9,283 nucleotides of DNA. Origin: Pseudomonadota bacterium (GTDB lineage Bacteria > Pseudomonadota > Gammaproteobacteria > Burkholderiales > SCOH01). Shown here piece after piece: positions 1 to 6,047 of this stretch. The translations under genes and the position numbers were made by a program. How positions within the stretch are numbered: position 1 is the first letter of the stretch; each line of letters starts with the position of its first letter. The DNA is taken from NCBI GenBank assembly GCA_030917985.1, contig JAUPTR010000435.1, positions 1-9,283 on the forward strand, in the 5' to 3' direction. A model generated the notes under the pieces. That model was given only the letters and a program-made list of their open reading frames with translations, searched no databases and was not told the origin of the DNA.

Positions 1-89
1 ATGGCTTCGACGATTTCCGGCGTCAGCGTTTTGCCGACGATGCCACGGATGTCGTAGGCCTTGAAAATTTCCTTGGGATAACTGGACAT
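1..89 (-). CDS. Phosphomannomutase/phosphoglucomutase, N-terminal fragment
   Basis: Only the first 29 codons are present; the gene runs off the left edge. The visible protein contains IFKAYDIRGIVGKTLT near residues 8-23. This is the conserved N-terminal strand and loop of the alpha-D-phosphohexomutase family (AlgC/ManB type), where the Tyr-Asp-Ile-Arg-Gly stretch lines the active site. The family interconverts hexose 1- and 6-phosphates of mannose and glucose in the cytoplasm and supplies sugar nucleotides for LPS and exopolysaccharide. The catalytic phosphoserine loop lies outside the window. The ATG at 87-89 is preceded at a good distance by an AGGAGA ribosome binding site (around 97-102 on the plus strand), which fixes the start. 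It lies 129 bases downstream of the YheT-like gene on the same strand, so it may be a separate unit. I cannot choose between the symbols algC and manB from this fragment. Confidence 0.88.
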   Translation of the reverse strand, partial: MSSYPKEIFKAYDIRGIVGKTLTPEIVEA

Positions 90-141
90 GGGTACTTCTC
101 CTGAGCCATCAATTTGGCCGCCATTCTACACGCACTTATTG

Positions 142-163
142 TGCATAGCAGCAATGGTATGCA
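142..163. promoter_or_regulatory. Inverted repeat upstream of the phosphomannomutase gene
   Basis: TGCATA (142-147) and TATGCA (158-163) are perfect 6-base inverted arms separated by 10 bases. They lie about 55-75 bases upstream of the phosphomannomutase start codon. The spacing of one and a half to two helical turns is that of a dimeric regulator site, and a TAGAAT -10-like hexamer (minus strand, 123-128) lies between it and the gene. I found no matching -35 box at 16-18 bases. Calling this an operator is inference. Confidence 0.25.
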
Positions 164-218
164 ATGTGAATGGCGCGCTGTGGCGCCAAAGCGACACGAG
201 GCAATGTGCGCAGCGTGA

Positions 219-1184
219 TCAGAGGTAACGCTGGAAAAAGTGGGTGAGCTTGTTTGGCAGCCACTCCAGATTGCCGGGAAAAGCACCCTGGGCAAAGCCT
301 ACGTGGCCGCCCTGTTGCGGAAAGCACAGTTCGACACAGTCGGCGACTTCGTGCTGTTGCGGTAATGCCGCCTCTGGCAGGAAAGGGTCGTTGCGGGCAT
401 TGATCACCAGCGTGGGCACGGCAATATTGCGCAGGCCCGGTTTACTGCTGGCACGGCGCCAGTAATCGTTGTGATCGACATAGCCGTGCACCGGCGCGGT
501 AAAAAAACGGTCGAACTCCTTGAAGGAGTTGGCCTTGGAAATGACGTCTGCATCCGCCAGCAGCGGGAAGCGCTGCAGCGTGTTCAGCGCCTTGGGCTTG
601 AGCGTGCGCAGAAATTCGCGGGTGTAAACATGACGATTGATGCCACGATCCAGCACTTCGCCTGCGGCGAGCAGATCGAGCGGGGCGGAGATGCCGGCGG
701 CAGCGGTGATTTTGTCCTGCGCGTGTTGCCCTTGTTCGCCCAGCCATTTCAGCACCTGGTTGCCACCCAGCGATACGCCGCACAACATCAGCGGCGCAGC
801 GGGATGATGGCGGCGTAGCTGGCTGATTATCCATTCAACTTCGGCGGTATCACCCGCGTGGTAGGCGCGCGGCGCGCGGTTTGGTTCGCCGCTGCAGCCG
901 CGGAAATGCGGCACGCAGCCACGCCAGCCGAGTTGCCGTACCCGCGCCATCAGCGCTCGTGCATAATGGCTTTGCGACGAACCCTCCAGCCCGTGCAGCA
1001 GCACCATCAGCGGTGCATCATAATCGGCATCAACCCAATCGATATCGATGAAGTCGTGGTCGGGGGTATCCCAGCGCTCCCGGCGATAACCGACCTGCGG
1101 TGCCTTGCTGATCAGTGCCGGAATAATGGTCTGCAGATGGCTGCCGGGCAGCCAGCGTGGCGCCCGGTAGTCGAGGTCGTTCAT
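219..1184 (-). CDS. YheT-family alpha/beta hydrolase
   Basis: This 321-residue cytoplasmic protein is of the YheT/COG0429 type (AB-hydrolase 4 family), which is usually about 320-340 residues, so it looks complete. It opens with the family's YRAPRWLPGSHLQT segment (6-19). It then shows an oxyanion-hole HGLEG at 64-68, the nucleophile elbow GVSLGG with Ser138, an Asp in ARNDPF (Asp266) and a His in GGHVGF (His294), giving a full Ser-Asp-His triad. Members are carboxylesterases of poorly known physiological substrate, so I do not assign one. There is no signal peptide. The start ATG (1182-1184) shares its A with the TGA of the upstream lipoprotein gene (TGATG), which strongly suggests translational coupling and one mRNA. 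No clear T-tailed terminator follows; only a 6-bp stem (171-176/183-188) is seen downstream. Confidence 0.9.
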   Translation of the reverse strand: MNDLDYRAPRWLPGSHLQTIIPALISKAPQVGYRRERWDTPDHDFIDIDWVDADYDAPLMVLLHGLEGSSQSHYARALMARVRQLGWRGCVPHFRGCSGEPNRAPRAYHAGDTAEVEWIISQLRRHHPAAPLMLCGVSLGGNQVLKWLGEQGQHAQDKITAAAGISAPLDLLAAGEVLDRGINRHVYTREFLRTLKPKALNTLQRFPLLADADVISKANSFKEFDRFFTAPVHGYVDHNDYWRRASSKPGLRNIAVPTLVINARNDPFLPEAALPQQHEVADCVELCFPQQGGHVGFAQGAFPGNLEWLPNKLTHFFQRYL

Positions 1185-2236
1185 CAGGGCTGCACTGTGG
1201 TGTTGGCCGTGGCGCGGTTCAGGTCAGGGTTGGTCACTCGATAAGCCATCACCGTGCCGGGTTCCGGCACTTTCACGCCGGCTTGTGACGCTGCGCGTAC
1301 ACGGCGCATGAAATCATCCAGGCTGGCGAACGGCACCACGGCAATCGGACCGGATTGCGGGCGGAAAAAATCTTCCCAGTGGCCGGCGATCACGAATTTT
1401 GGCTTGGCCATGCGCAGGATGTGTTCCGGATAATCCTTGACCTGGTTGAACGAGCCCACACAGAGGATGGCAACATCCACCGGTGCCTGGTCGATCGGGT
1501 CAAAGTCCGGAATATGCCCCAAGCCAGGGCTGGAAGCCGTATCCTGATAATAAATACGGAAGGCTATCTTACCGTCAGGATTGAGAAAATCGATCAGGTA
1601 GGCAAACACTTCTCCTTCCGGGTAATTGCGGGTGAAGGTCGGCAATGTTTTCAGGTCTGCACTGAGCTTGGCGCTGGAGACCACCTTCATACCCATCAGG
1701 TGTGGTGCGTGGTCAGATTCGAGCGGCATGAAACGGAATGCGCGGTTTTTGGCGTAAACCCATTCACCCGGCACCTGGCCAGAGGTGCTCAGATCGTTCA
1801 TGTCCACCAGCCGAGAGCGCTCAATGCCCGGTGCCAGCAGATGCTTCATGGTCTTGCTGCCATAGAACACCGCTTTCGGTGCACGTTTTTTGGCAATATA
1901 GGGCAGGTCCATGGTGTGGTCGTAATGCGAATGGCCCACCAGCACCATTTCCACGTCGCTGATATCTGGCAGGCCTGCCTCGATCAGGTCGGGCTTGACC
2001 TTGGCCGGCAACAGTTGTTCCAGCATCGATGGATTGCTGAAAAACGGTGCGGTCATCAACACGTCCTTGCCTCGGCGAATCAAGTGTCCGCCAGCGCCAA
2101 GATATTTGATTTCGACCTGATCGGCGTATTGCACGATCGACTCACCCTTGGTGAGCTTTACATCCCTGGCGTTGCCGGCGCAGCCCAGCAGGCCGATTGC
2201 AGTGGAGGCAAGCAACAGGTATTTCAACAATTTCAT
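1184..2236 (-). CDS. Metallo-beta-lactamase-fold hydrolase, predicted lipoprotein
   Basis: This 350-residue protein begins with a lipoprotein signal peptide: Lys-rich start, hydrophobic core at about 6-17, and lipobox LLGC with Cys19. It should therefore be lipidated and face the periplasm. The mature part is an MBL-fold metallohydrolase. The metal-binding motif HSHYDH is at 102-107, a further His (His176, in ESDHAPH) sits where the third zinc ligand is expected, Asp232 (YQDTAS) fits the bridging Asp, and His286 (AGHWEDF) fits the last ligand. All ligands appear present, so an active di-metal enzyme is expected. The arrangement resembles the UlaG/NAPE-PLD-like branch of the superfamily more than antibiotic beta-lactamases; that placement and any substrate are inference. 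It is the first gene of an overlapping pair with the YheT-like hydrolase. The ATG at 2234-2236 is preceded only by a weak purine stretch (GAGAGA). Confidence 0.88.
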   Translation of the reverse strand: MKLLKYLLLASTAIGLLGCAGNARDVKLTKGESIVQYADQVEIKYLGAGGHLIRRGKDVLMTAPFFSNPSMLEQLLPAKVKPDLIEAGLPDISDVEMVLVGHSHYDHTMDLPYIAKKRAPKAVFYGSKTMKHLLAPGIERSRLVDMNDLSTSGQVPGEWVYAKNRAFRFMPLESDHAPHLMGMKVVSSAKLSADLKTLPTFTRNYPEGEVFAYLIDFLNPDGKIAFRIYYQDTASSPGLGHIPDFDPIDQAPVDVAILCVGSFNQVKDYPEHILRMAKPKFVIAGHWEDFFRPQSGPIAVVPFASLDDFMRRVRAASQAGVKVPEPGTVMAYRVTNPDLNRATANTTVQP

Positions 2237-2356
2237 CGTGAGCGTCTCTCAGGGTCGCAGTCAGTTTCCGCTGCTGGCAGGAATGCAGTTTTTGCCCGCA
2301 CTGGAATGGTTCTAATTTATTTAGGAAGGCATTCACGATCTTGCTGCCTGGCTGCT

Positions 2357-2372
2357 GGCCCTGATCAGGGCC
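2357..2372. repeat. Perfect 16-base palindrome GGCCCTGATCAGGGCC
   Basis: The sequence is fully self-complementary and centred on TGATCA. As RNA it would fold as a 6-bp stem with a GATC loop, with no T-run, so it is not an intrinsic terminator. It sits about 120 bases upstream of the MBL-lipoprotein start. It may be an operator or chance; roughly 0.14 such palindromes are expected by chance in a window of this size. Confidence 0.5.
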
Positions 2373-2505
2373 CAAGCTCCGTCTGCAGTGATCGTCAACG
2401 GCTTCTAGTGTTTTAGCTTAAAACCGCGGCCGATGGTAAAGGATAACCCGGTTCGCCCGCAATATGCTGAGATCATGGAGCGGCACAGTGGTTCACTGCA
2501 CACAG

Positions 2506-2540
2506 AAAAATTTTGCAGCAGCGGGCGCCGCCGCTGCTGA
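2506..2540 (-). terminator. Probable intrinsic terminator of the DUF2185 gene
   Basis: On the minus strand, shortly after the TAA of the DUF2185 gene, CAGCAGCGG and CCGCTGCTG (plus-strand 2531-2539 and 2516-2524) form a 9-bp stem around a 6-base loop. The stem is followed by CAAAATTTTT. The stem is strong, but the T-run starts five bases after the stem, so termination may be only moderate. Confidence 0.5.
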
Positions 2541-2553
2541 GAACTTGGTGGGG

Positions 2554-2901
2554 TTATGCTTCGTCGACAGCCTCAAACTTGCCGGTTTCTGCGTTGCGTT
2601 CGAATGCCGAGCCCACTGGCGCCGAGAGGAATGGAATGATGTCCTGATCGTAATTGGCGATGCTGTTGCAGTCGAAAATTTCCAGGTTATCGGGGTTGTC
2701 GACATATTCCTGGGTTTCGGTGCCGGAGAAAAAACGCCAGCCACTGTCGCTGTCGAATTCAGCTTCTTCGCGATACATCCAGCTGACTTTTTCGCCATCC
2801 ACGGTGATTTTGTCAGAGGCGTAGCAGGCACCCAAGCCACGTGCCAGTGGCTGAATGTCGCGAACGTCGATCTTGAAAGCCTTGCCGGTGGGAGTGTCCA
2901 T
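2554..2901 (-). CDS. DUF2185 domain protein (Imm33-like)
   Basis: This 115-residue acidic soluble protein spans essentially one domain, DUF2185. The recognisable run includes CYASDKITVDGEKV (26-39), GWRFFSG (54-60), EYVDNPDN (65-72) and, near the C-terminus, IANYDQDIIPFL followed by PVGSAFER (81-102). The conserved Gly-Trp-x-Phe-x-Ser-Gly and Asp-Asn residues are all present. The function is unknown. Related domains occur among predicted immunity proteins of polymorphic toxin systems (Imm33), but no toxin, Rhs or secretion gene is nearby, so an immunity role is not supported here. The ATG at 2899-2901 has a GGAG-like site about nine bases upstream. A TATACT -10-like hexamer lies on the minus strand (2953-2958) between the gene and the tRNA terminator. 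The gene is most likely transcribed alone and closed by the stem at 2516-2539. Confidence 0.85.
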   Translation of the reverse strand: MDTPTGKAFKIDVRDIQPLARGLGACYASDKITVDGEKVSWMYREEAEFDSDSGWRFFSGTETQEYVDNPDNLEIFDCNSIANYDQDIIPFLSAPVGSAFERNAETGKFEAVDEA

Positions 2902-2952
2902 GCTTGCCGTGCTCCGGGTAAATGCCCGCTGCCGGGCGGTGGGTATGAAGCG

Positions 2953-2958
2953 AGTATA
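2953..2958 (-). promoter_or_regulatory. Possible -10 box for the DUF2185 gene
   Basis: On the minus strand the hexamer reads TATACT (5 of 6 to consensus) about 52 bases upstream of the DUF2185 start and just past the tRNA terminator. The expected -35 position falls inside the terminator stem and shows no TTGACA-like sequence, so this is a partial promoter call. Confidence 0.35.
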
Positions 2959-2961
2959 AAG

Positions 2962-2995
2962 AAAAAAGCCCTGATCGCGAGATCAGGGCTTTTTA
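2962..2995 (-). terminator. Intrinsic terminator of the tRNA operon
   Basis: A perfect 14-bp stem (2963-2976 pairs with 2981-2994) encloses a GCGA-type tetraloop. The stem core is GCCCTGATC/GATCAGGGC, flanked by A-run and T-run arms, so it can act on both strands. It starts only three bases after the encoded CCA end of tRNA-His, and on the minus strand it ends in a run of six T. It separates the tRNA unit from the DUF2185 gene. Confidence 0.92.
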
Positions 2996-2997
2996 TC

Positions 2998-3074
2998 TGG
3001 GGCGAATGAAGGGGATCGAACCCTCGACACCTGGAGCCACAATCCAGTGCTCTACCAACTGAGCTACATCCGCC
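2998..3074 (-). tRNA. tRNA-His (GTG)
   Basis: A full cloverleaf is visible on the minus strand. The 7-bp acceptor GCGGATG/CATTCGC has one G-T pair, the anticodon stem CTGGA/TCCAG carries loop TTGTGGC with anticodon GTG, and the T-loop is TTCGATC. The base before the acceptor is G and the discriminator is C, which is the G-1:C73 pair diagnostic for histidine tRNA. CCA is encoded (2998-3000). It is the last tRNA of the three-gene unit. Confidence 0.96.
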
Positions 3075-3092
3075 ACTGAAACTACATATTTT

Positions 3093-3169
3093 TGGCCTGC
3101 CCGACAGGAATCGAACCTGTAACCTACGGCTTAGAAGGCCGTTGCTCTATCCGGTTGAGCTACGGGCAG
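3093..3169 (-). tRNA. tRNA-Arg (TCT)
   Basis: On the minus strand the acceptor CTGCCCG pairs perfectly with CGGGCAG. The anticodon stem ACGGC/GCCGT holds loop CTTCTAA with anticodon TCT, which reads AGA/AGG arginine codons. The T-arm ACAGG-TTCGATT-CCTGT is intact, the discriminator is G and CCA is encoded at 3093-3095. It lies 18 bases upstream of tRNA-His, the middle gene of the operon. Confidence 0.96.
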
Positions 3170-3230
3170 TTTGCCGGGCTGACCTGCAGCTTGTAAAAGT
3201 CATTTTACAATGTGCAGACATTGGTTTCTT

Positions 3231-3307
3231 TGGTCGGGGCGGTGGGATTCGAACTCACGACCCTCTGCTCCCAAAGCAGATGCGCTACCGGGCTGCGCTA
3301 CGCCCCG
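3231..3307 (-). tRNA. tRNA-Pro (TGG)
   Basis: On the minus strand the acceptor CGGGGCG pairs with CGCCCCG. The anticodon stem TCTGC/GCAGA holds loop TTTGGGA with anticodon TGG, which reads proline CCN codons. The T-arm GTGAG-TTCGAAT-CCCAC is present (one G-C shift at its edge), the discriminator is A and CCA is encoded at 3231-3233. It is the first gene of the tRNA operon, 61 bases ahead of tRNA-Arg. Confidence 0.96.
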
Positions 3308-3324
3308 ACGTCAAAGAAGGCGAG

Positions 3325-3353
3325 ACTATACGTATTTTCAAATTGCGCGTCAA
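3325..3353 (-). promoter_or_regulatory. Sigma-70 promoter of the tRNA Pro-Arg-His operon
   Basis: On the minus strand TTGACG (3348-3353) and TATAGT (3325-3330) are separated by exactly 17 bases, each 5 of 6 to consensus. The bases directly after the -10 are CTCGCC, a GC-rich discriminator of the kind found at stringently controlled stable-RNA promoters. Upstream of the -35 the minus strand carries A/T runs (3375-3400) that could act as an UP element. It lies 17 bases before the tRNA-Pro 5' end. Confidence 0.88.
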
Positions 3354-3459
3354 CACTCCTTGAGCAAAGTTGCGCAAAAATGAGAAAATGCCTTTTTTTA
3401 TCAATGGGCGATGTTTTTGATGTCGCCACATAAACCGCATTGGAAAGGCCCACATCGCA

Positions 3460-4314
3460 ATGAGCGCATCCCTGATCAGTGGCAAGATCGTATCCGAGCA
3501 AATTCTTGGTACCGTCGCCGAACGCGTCAAACAACGCCTGGCTGCAGGCAAACGCGCACCGGCGCTGGCCGTGGTGCTGGTGGGGGGGGATCCGGCGTCT
3601 TCCATTTATGTGCGCAACAAAAAACTGAAGTGTGAAGCCACCGGTGTGCGTTCGGTCTCTTATGATTTGCCTGACACGACCTCTCAGGAAGAGCTGGTGG
3701 CGCTGGTCAAGCATTTGAATGACGATCCGGCAATTGACGGCATCCTGGTGCAGCTGCCGCTGCCGAAACATCTGGATGCCGATGCGGTGATTGAAACCAT
3801 CCATCCGGAAAAAGATGTCGACGGTTTCCATCCCTACAATATCGGCCGCCTTGCATTAAAAATGCCGCTGCTGCGCCCGTGTACCCCGCGCGGCGTGATG
3901 ACGCTGCTGGAATCCACCGGCATCGAGCTGAAAGGCAAACACGCGGTGGTGATTGGTGCATCCAATATCGTTGGCCGGCCGATGGCGCTGGAGCTGCTGC
4001 TGGCGCGTTGCACTGTTACCGTTTGCCATAGCGCAACCTACGATCTGCCGGGCCAGGTAAAACAGGCGGATATCGTGGTCGCCGGAGTGGGGCGTGCGAA
4101 ATTTGTGCCGGGTGAATGGATCAAGCCGGGCGCCATCGTGATTGACGTGGGTATCAATCGTCTCGACGACGGCAAGATTTGTGGTGACGTCGATTTTGAT
4201 TCGGCCAAGGAGGTCGCCGGTTACATCACTCCGGTGCCGGGTGGTGTTGGCCTGATGACTGTGGCGACGCTGATGCAGAATACTGCTGATGCTTGCGACC
4301 GCCTGTGTCCATGA
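3460..4314 (+). CDS. folD: Bifunctional methylenetetrahydrofolate dehydrogenase/cyclohydrolase FolD
   Basis: This 284-residue cytoplasmic enzyme interconverts 5,10-methylene-THF, 5,10-methenyl-THF and 10-formyl-THF using NADP, feeding purine and formyl-methionine synthesis. Catalytic residues fall at the same numbers as in E. coli FolD: Tyr50 and Lys54 in SSIYVRNKK, Gln98 in ILVQLPLP, and Asp121 in PEKDVDGFHP. This supports the chosen start. The second half has the Rossmann nucleotide site VIGASNIVGRP (164-174), GVGRAKF (209-215), IDVGIN and the C-terminal signature PVPGGVGLMTVATLMQNT. The length is close to the 288 residues of the E. coli protein. The ATG at 3460 has GGAAAGG (3442-3448) upstream, at a slightly long distance. 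The gene is divergent from the tRNA operon across about 150 bases and appears to be a single-gene unit ended by a strong terminator. A small inverted repeat (GGCGA 3407-3411, TCGCC 3423-3427) lies in its leader region. Confidence 0.98.
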   Translation: MSASLISGKIVSEQILGTVAERVKQRLAAGKRAPALAVVLVGGDPASSIYVRNKKLKCEATGVRSVSYDLPDTTSQEELVALVKHLNDDPAIDGILVQLPLPKHLDADAVIETIHPEKDVDGFHPYNIGRLALKMPLLRPCTPRGVMTLLESTGIELKGKHAVVIGASNIVGRPMALELLLARCTVTVCHSATYDLPGQVKQADIVVAGVGRAKFVPGEWIKPGAIVIDVGINRLDDGKICGDVDFDSAKEVAGYITPVPGGVGLMTVATLMQNTADACDRLCP

Positions 4315-4335
4315 TCCCGCACAAGCAGTAATTAA

Positions 4336-4365
4336 AAAAACAGCTCACCGTGGTGAGCTGTTTTT
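4336..4365. terminator. Bidirectional terminator between folD and the EAL/HDOD gene
   Basis: AAAAA-CAGCTCAC (4336-4348) and GTGAGCTG-TTTTT (4353-4365) form a perfect 13-bp stem around a CGTG loop. A-runs and T-runs on both sides let it work in both directions. It starts 21 bases after the folD stop and 24 bases after the end of the convergent gene. Confidence 0.93.
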
Positions 4366-4389
4366 GTTTCTGGCTGTTGAACAGCCCGC

Positions 4390-5682
4390 TTATTCGGCTT
4401 CCTGCTCCACCTGTTGCGCCCAAACCAGCGATTCAACATGGCGGCAGTTGATGTCATTCACCGCCATCTGCATCGATGTGGCGATGTTTTCCAGCTCTTT
4501 CGGCGTACCGCTTTCACAGGCATACACCACCTGCAGATACGGATAATACAAGCCTTGCGATTCCAGCAGTGCTTGCTTGATCTCGTCCGGCAGTGTCAGT
4601 AGCGAGAGAATTTTCGGCAGCGGTTTGTGGAACAACACATCCAGCAGCGAAAACATGCCGGTGAGGAACAGATTGTTGGCGTGTTGCTTGCCCAGGCGCT
4701 CACTGCCGATCAGTTCCAGCATTCGTCCGCGCACCAGCGAATCGTTCAGCAGTGCATATTCCAGGCCGCTGCCTTCGCCGGTTACATACAGCAGCAGCGT
4801 CAGCCAGTTGTAGAGCTTGTCGCGGCCGATCACCATCAGCGCCTGCTCTGCCGTTTCGGCCTTGGTGCGCAGGCCGGTCACCGGGCTGTTGGCATAACGC
4901 AGCAGTTTGAACAGCACCACCGGATCGCGGCGCAGCGCGTCGGCCAGCTTGCTGTTGTCGGATTCCTGCTTCAGTTTGTTGAGCAGCTCCATGATGCGCA
5001 TGCGGTCGCCCTGCAGCGGCCGGTCTTCCAGCGCGGCGGTTTTCGATACCACAAACGGTCCGTGAAACAGCTGGATTGGCCGCGAGAAGGGTGAACTGTT
5101 GAGCAGCTCGGTAAACTCTTCCTGCAACACTACATTCTTTACAAACGGCTGCAGCGATGGACACACCTGCAATATCTGGTTGACCTTGGGGGATAGCGAA
5201 ATTTCAGCAGGCTGCGACAAGTCCAGCACGATCCAGTCTGCCCTGGCGTACAAATCCACATCACCCGGCTCGATATGGCCATCAAACTGCAGTGCAAAGC
5301 GGATACCGCGATCTTTCAGGCTTTCTGCCTGCTCGATAAACGCCGCCGGCATGGCGCGGCAGGTGCCGATATTCAATTCCACCACCAGTCCGGTGGCCAG
5401 TTGCTGCTGCAATATGGCCAATCCCAGGCTGTCCAGCGAGTGCATGGGCAGATAAGCAGAACATAGCCCGAGCATGCGTTCGATGCCGGCTTTCTGCAGG
5501 TGTTCGATGAGTGCAGCATCTGCTCCCTTGCCGTTGCCCGGTCGCAGGTTATCGCCAAGCATTGCGTCGAGCAGCGAGAATTCATAACCGACGGTTTTCA
5601 TCGAACGGTTCAACACCACTTCCCGGTTCAACAAAACCGGCGCTTCGGTGCTGTCATGGCTGATGCTAAATTCGTTAGGCAT
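4390..5682 (-). CDS. Degenerate EAL plus HDOD signalling protein (YuxH-like)
   Basis: This 430-residue soluble protein has the two-domain plan of COG3434 (YuxH-like). Residues about 15-215 are an EAL-like fold. The signature Glu-Ala-Leu is replaced by YEFSLL (33-38) and the usual metal-binding Asp-Asp region reads FDGHIEPGD (133-141), so cyclic-di-GMP hydrolysis is unlikely. The domain end PIQLFHGPFVVSK (202-214) matches the GYYFSKP-like end of EAL domains. Residues about 225-415 are an HDOD domain (DPVVLFKLLRYANSP at 253-267, AEQALMVIGRDKLYNWL at 278-294), which lacks the HD metal residues. Such proteins act as signalling scaffolds in motility, biofilm or c-di-GMP networks; the role here is unknown. 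I chose the ATG at 5680-5682 because the family N-terminus follows it and a purine stretch (AGAGA) precedes it. An in-frame GTG at 5730 would add 16 residues of low-complexity sequence. It converges on folD and shares its terminator. Confidence 0.85.
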   Translation of the reverse strand: MPNEFSISHDSTEAPVLLNREVVLNRSMKTVGYEFSLLDAMLGDNLRPGNGKGADAALIEHLQKAGIERMLGLCSAYLPMHSLDSLGLAILQQQLATGLVVELNIGTCRAMPAAFIEQAESLKDRGIRFALQFDGHIEPGDVDLYARADWIVLDLSQPAEISLSPKVNQILQVCPSLQPFVKNVVLQEEFTELLNSSPFSRPIQLFHGPFVVSKTAALEDRPLQGDRMRIMELLNKLKQESDNSKLADALRRDPVVLFKLLRYANSPVTGLRTKAETAEQALMVIGRDKLYNWLTLLLYVTGEGSGLEYALLNDSLVRGRMLELIGSERLGKQHANNLFLTGMFSLLDVLFHKPLPKILSLLTLPDEIKQALLESQGLYYPYLQVVYACESGTPKELENIATSMQMAVNDINCRHVESLVWAQQVEQEAE

Positions 5683-5754
5683 GGTTGTCTCTACCCGATT
5701 CCGAGGTGGGCACCGGCCAGGGCCGGGCACAGGATATTCAAACTTGATATGCCT

Positions 5755-5782
5755 ATCTTAGATGGGGTAGGGGGATTTACAA
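5755..5782 (-). promoter_or_regulatory. Possible promoter of the EAL/HDOD gene
   Basis: On the minus strand TTGTAA (5777-5782) and TAAGAT (5755-5760) are spaced by 16 bases, each 4 of 6 to the sigma-70 consensus. This would give a leader of about 65 bases that contains a GC-rich self-complementary stretch (5708-5730). The match is modest. Confidence 0.35.
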
Positions 5783-6001
5783 GGTATAGCGCGGCAGGCA
5801 ACGGCTGATGCCGCACTTGCAGGATATTCGCCGATGAAGTGATCCAGGCTATCTGCCCACCAGCGTTCTGGCGTGATTGACCGCTGTTGAGGGCTATGGC
5901 TGGTTGCCACCTTTGCCGGGATTGATCCCTGGCTGCGCTGCGCTTGCCTGCCGAATCCCCCTGCAATGCACCCCGAAAATGGGCATATCCCGCCAAGCAA
6001 G

Positions 6002-6017
6002 GCGCATCAGCGCATCA
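6002..6017. repeat. Tandem duplication GCGCATCA x2
   Basis: Two exact 8-base copies lie head to tail (6002-6009, 6010-6017), about 40 bases upstream of the DUF445 promoter. It may be a slippage product or a small binding site; there is no further evidence for either. Confidence 0.4.
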
Positions 6018-6047
6018 GAAAAATATAGAGCACCAGCTTTAATTTTG

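Larger units (their letters stand above)
2237..2553. other. Intergenic region between the MBL lipoprotein and DUF2185 genes
   Basis: These 317 bases hold no gene I can support. The region should contain the promoter of the MBL-lipoprotein gene on the minus strand, but I found no convincing -35/-10 pair; the AT-rich stretch around 2310-2323 is the only candidate. A perfect 16-base palindrome is at 2357-2372, and a GC-rich stem (2516-2539) near the right end probably terminates the DUF2185 gene. Another short inverted repeat, CAGTG-GTT-CACTG, is at 2486-2498. Long open frames crossing this region on the plus strand are antisense to the flanking genes. Confidence 0.6.

Noticed and set aside
1355..2416. 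353-residue plus-strand open frame
   Set aside because: It lies antisense to the MBL-lipoprotein gene, which has a signal peptide, lipobox and complete metal-binding motifs. The antisense product is His/Gln-rich with no family match.
2464..3009. 181-residue plus-strand open frame over the DUF2185 gene
   Set aside because: It covers the DUF2185 gene in antisense and runs into the tRNA terminator, with no recognisable domain.
3142..3433. Plus-strand open frames of 73 residues with sequences such as GGIRTHDPLLPKQ and GFELTTLCSQSR
   Set aside because: These are translations of the antisense strand of tRNA-Pro and its neighbours, a well-known false protein found in many databases.
5682..5730. 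Upstream GTG start at 5730 for the EAL/HDOD gene
   Set aside because: The extra 16 residues are encoded by a GC-rich leader with self-complementary sequence, and the ATG at 5680-5682 gives a normal family N-terminus.
5691..6000. Two overlapping minus-strand frames (101 and 80 residues) in the divergent gap
   Set aside because: They have no ribosome binding site of note, no domain and a low-complexity composition. They are kept as part of the unexplained gap, not as genes.
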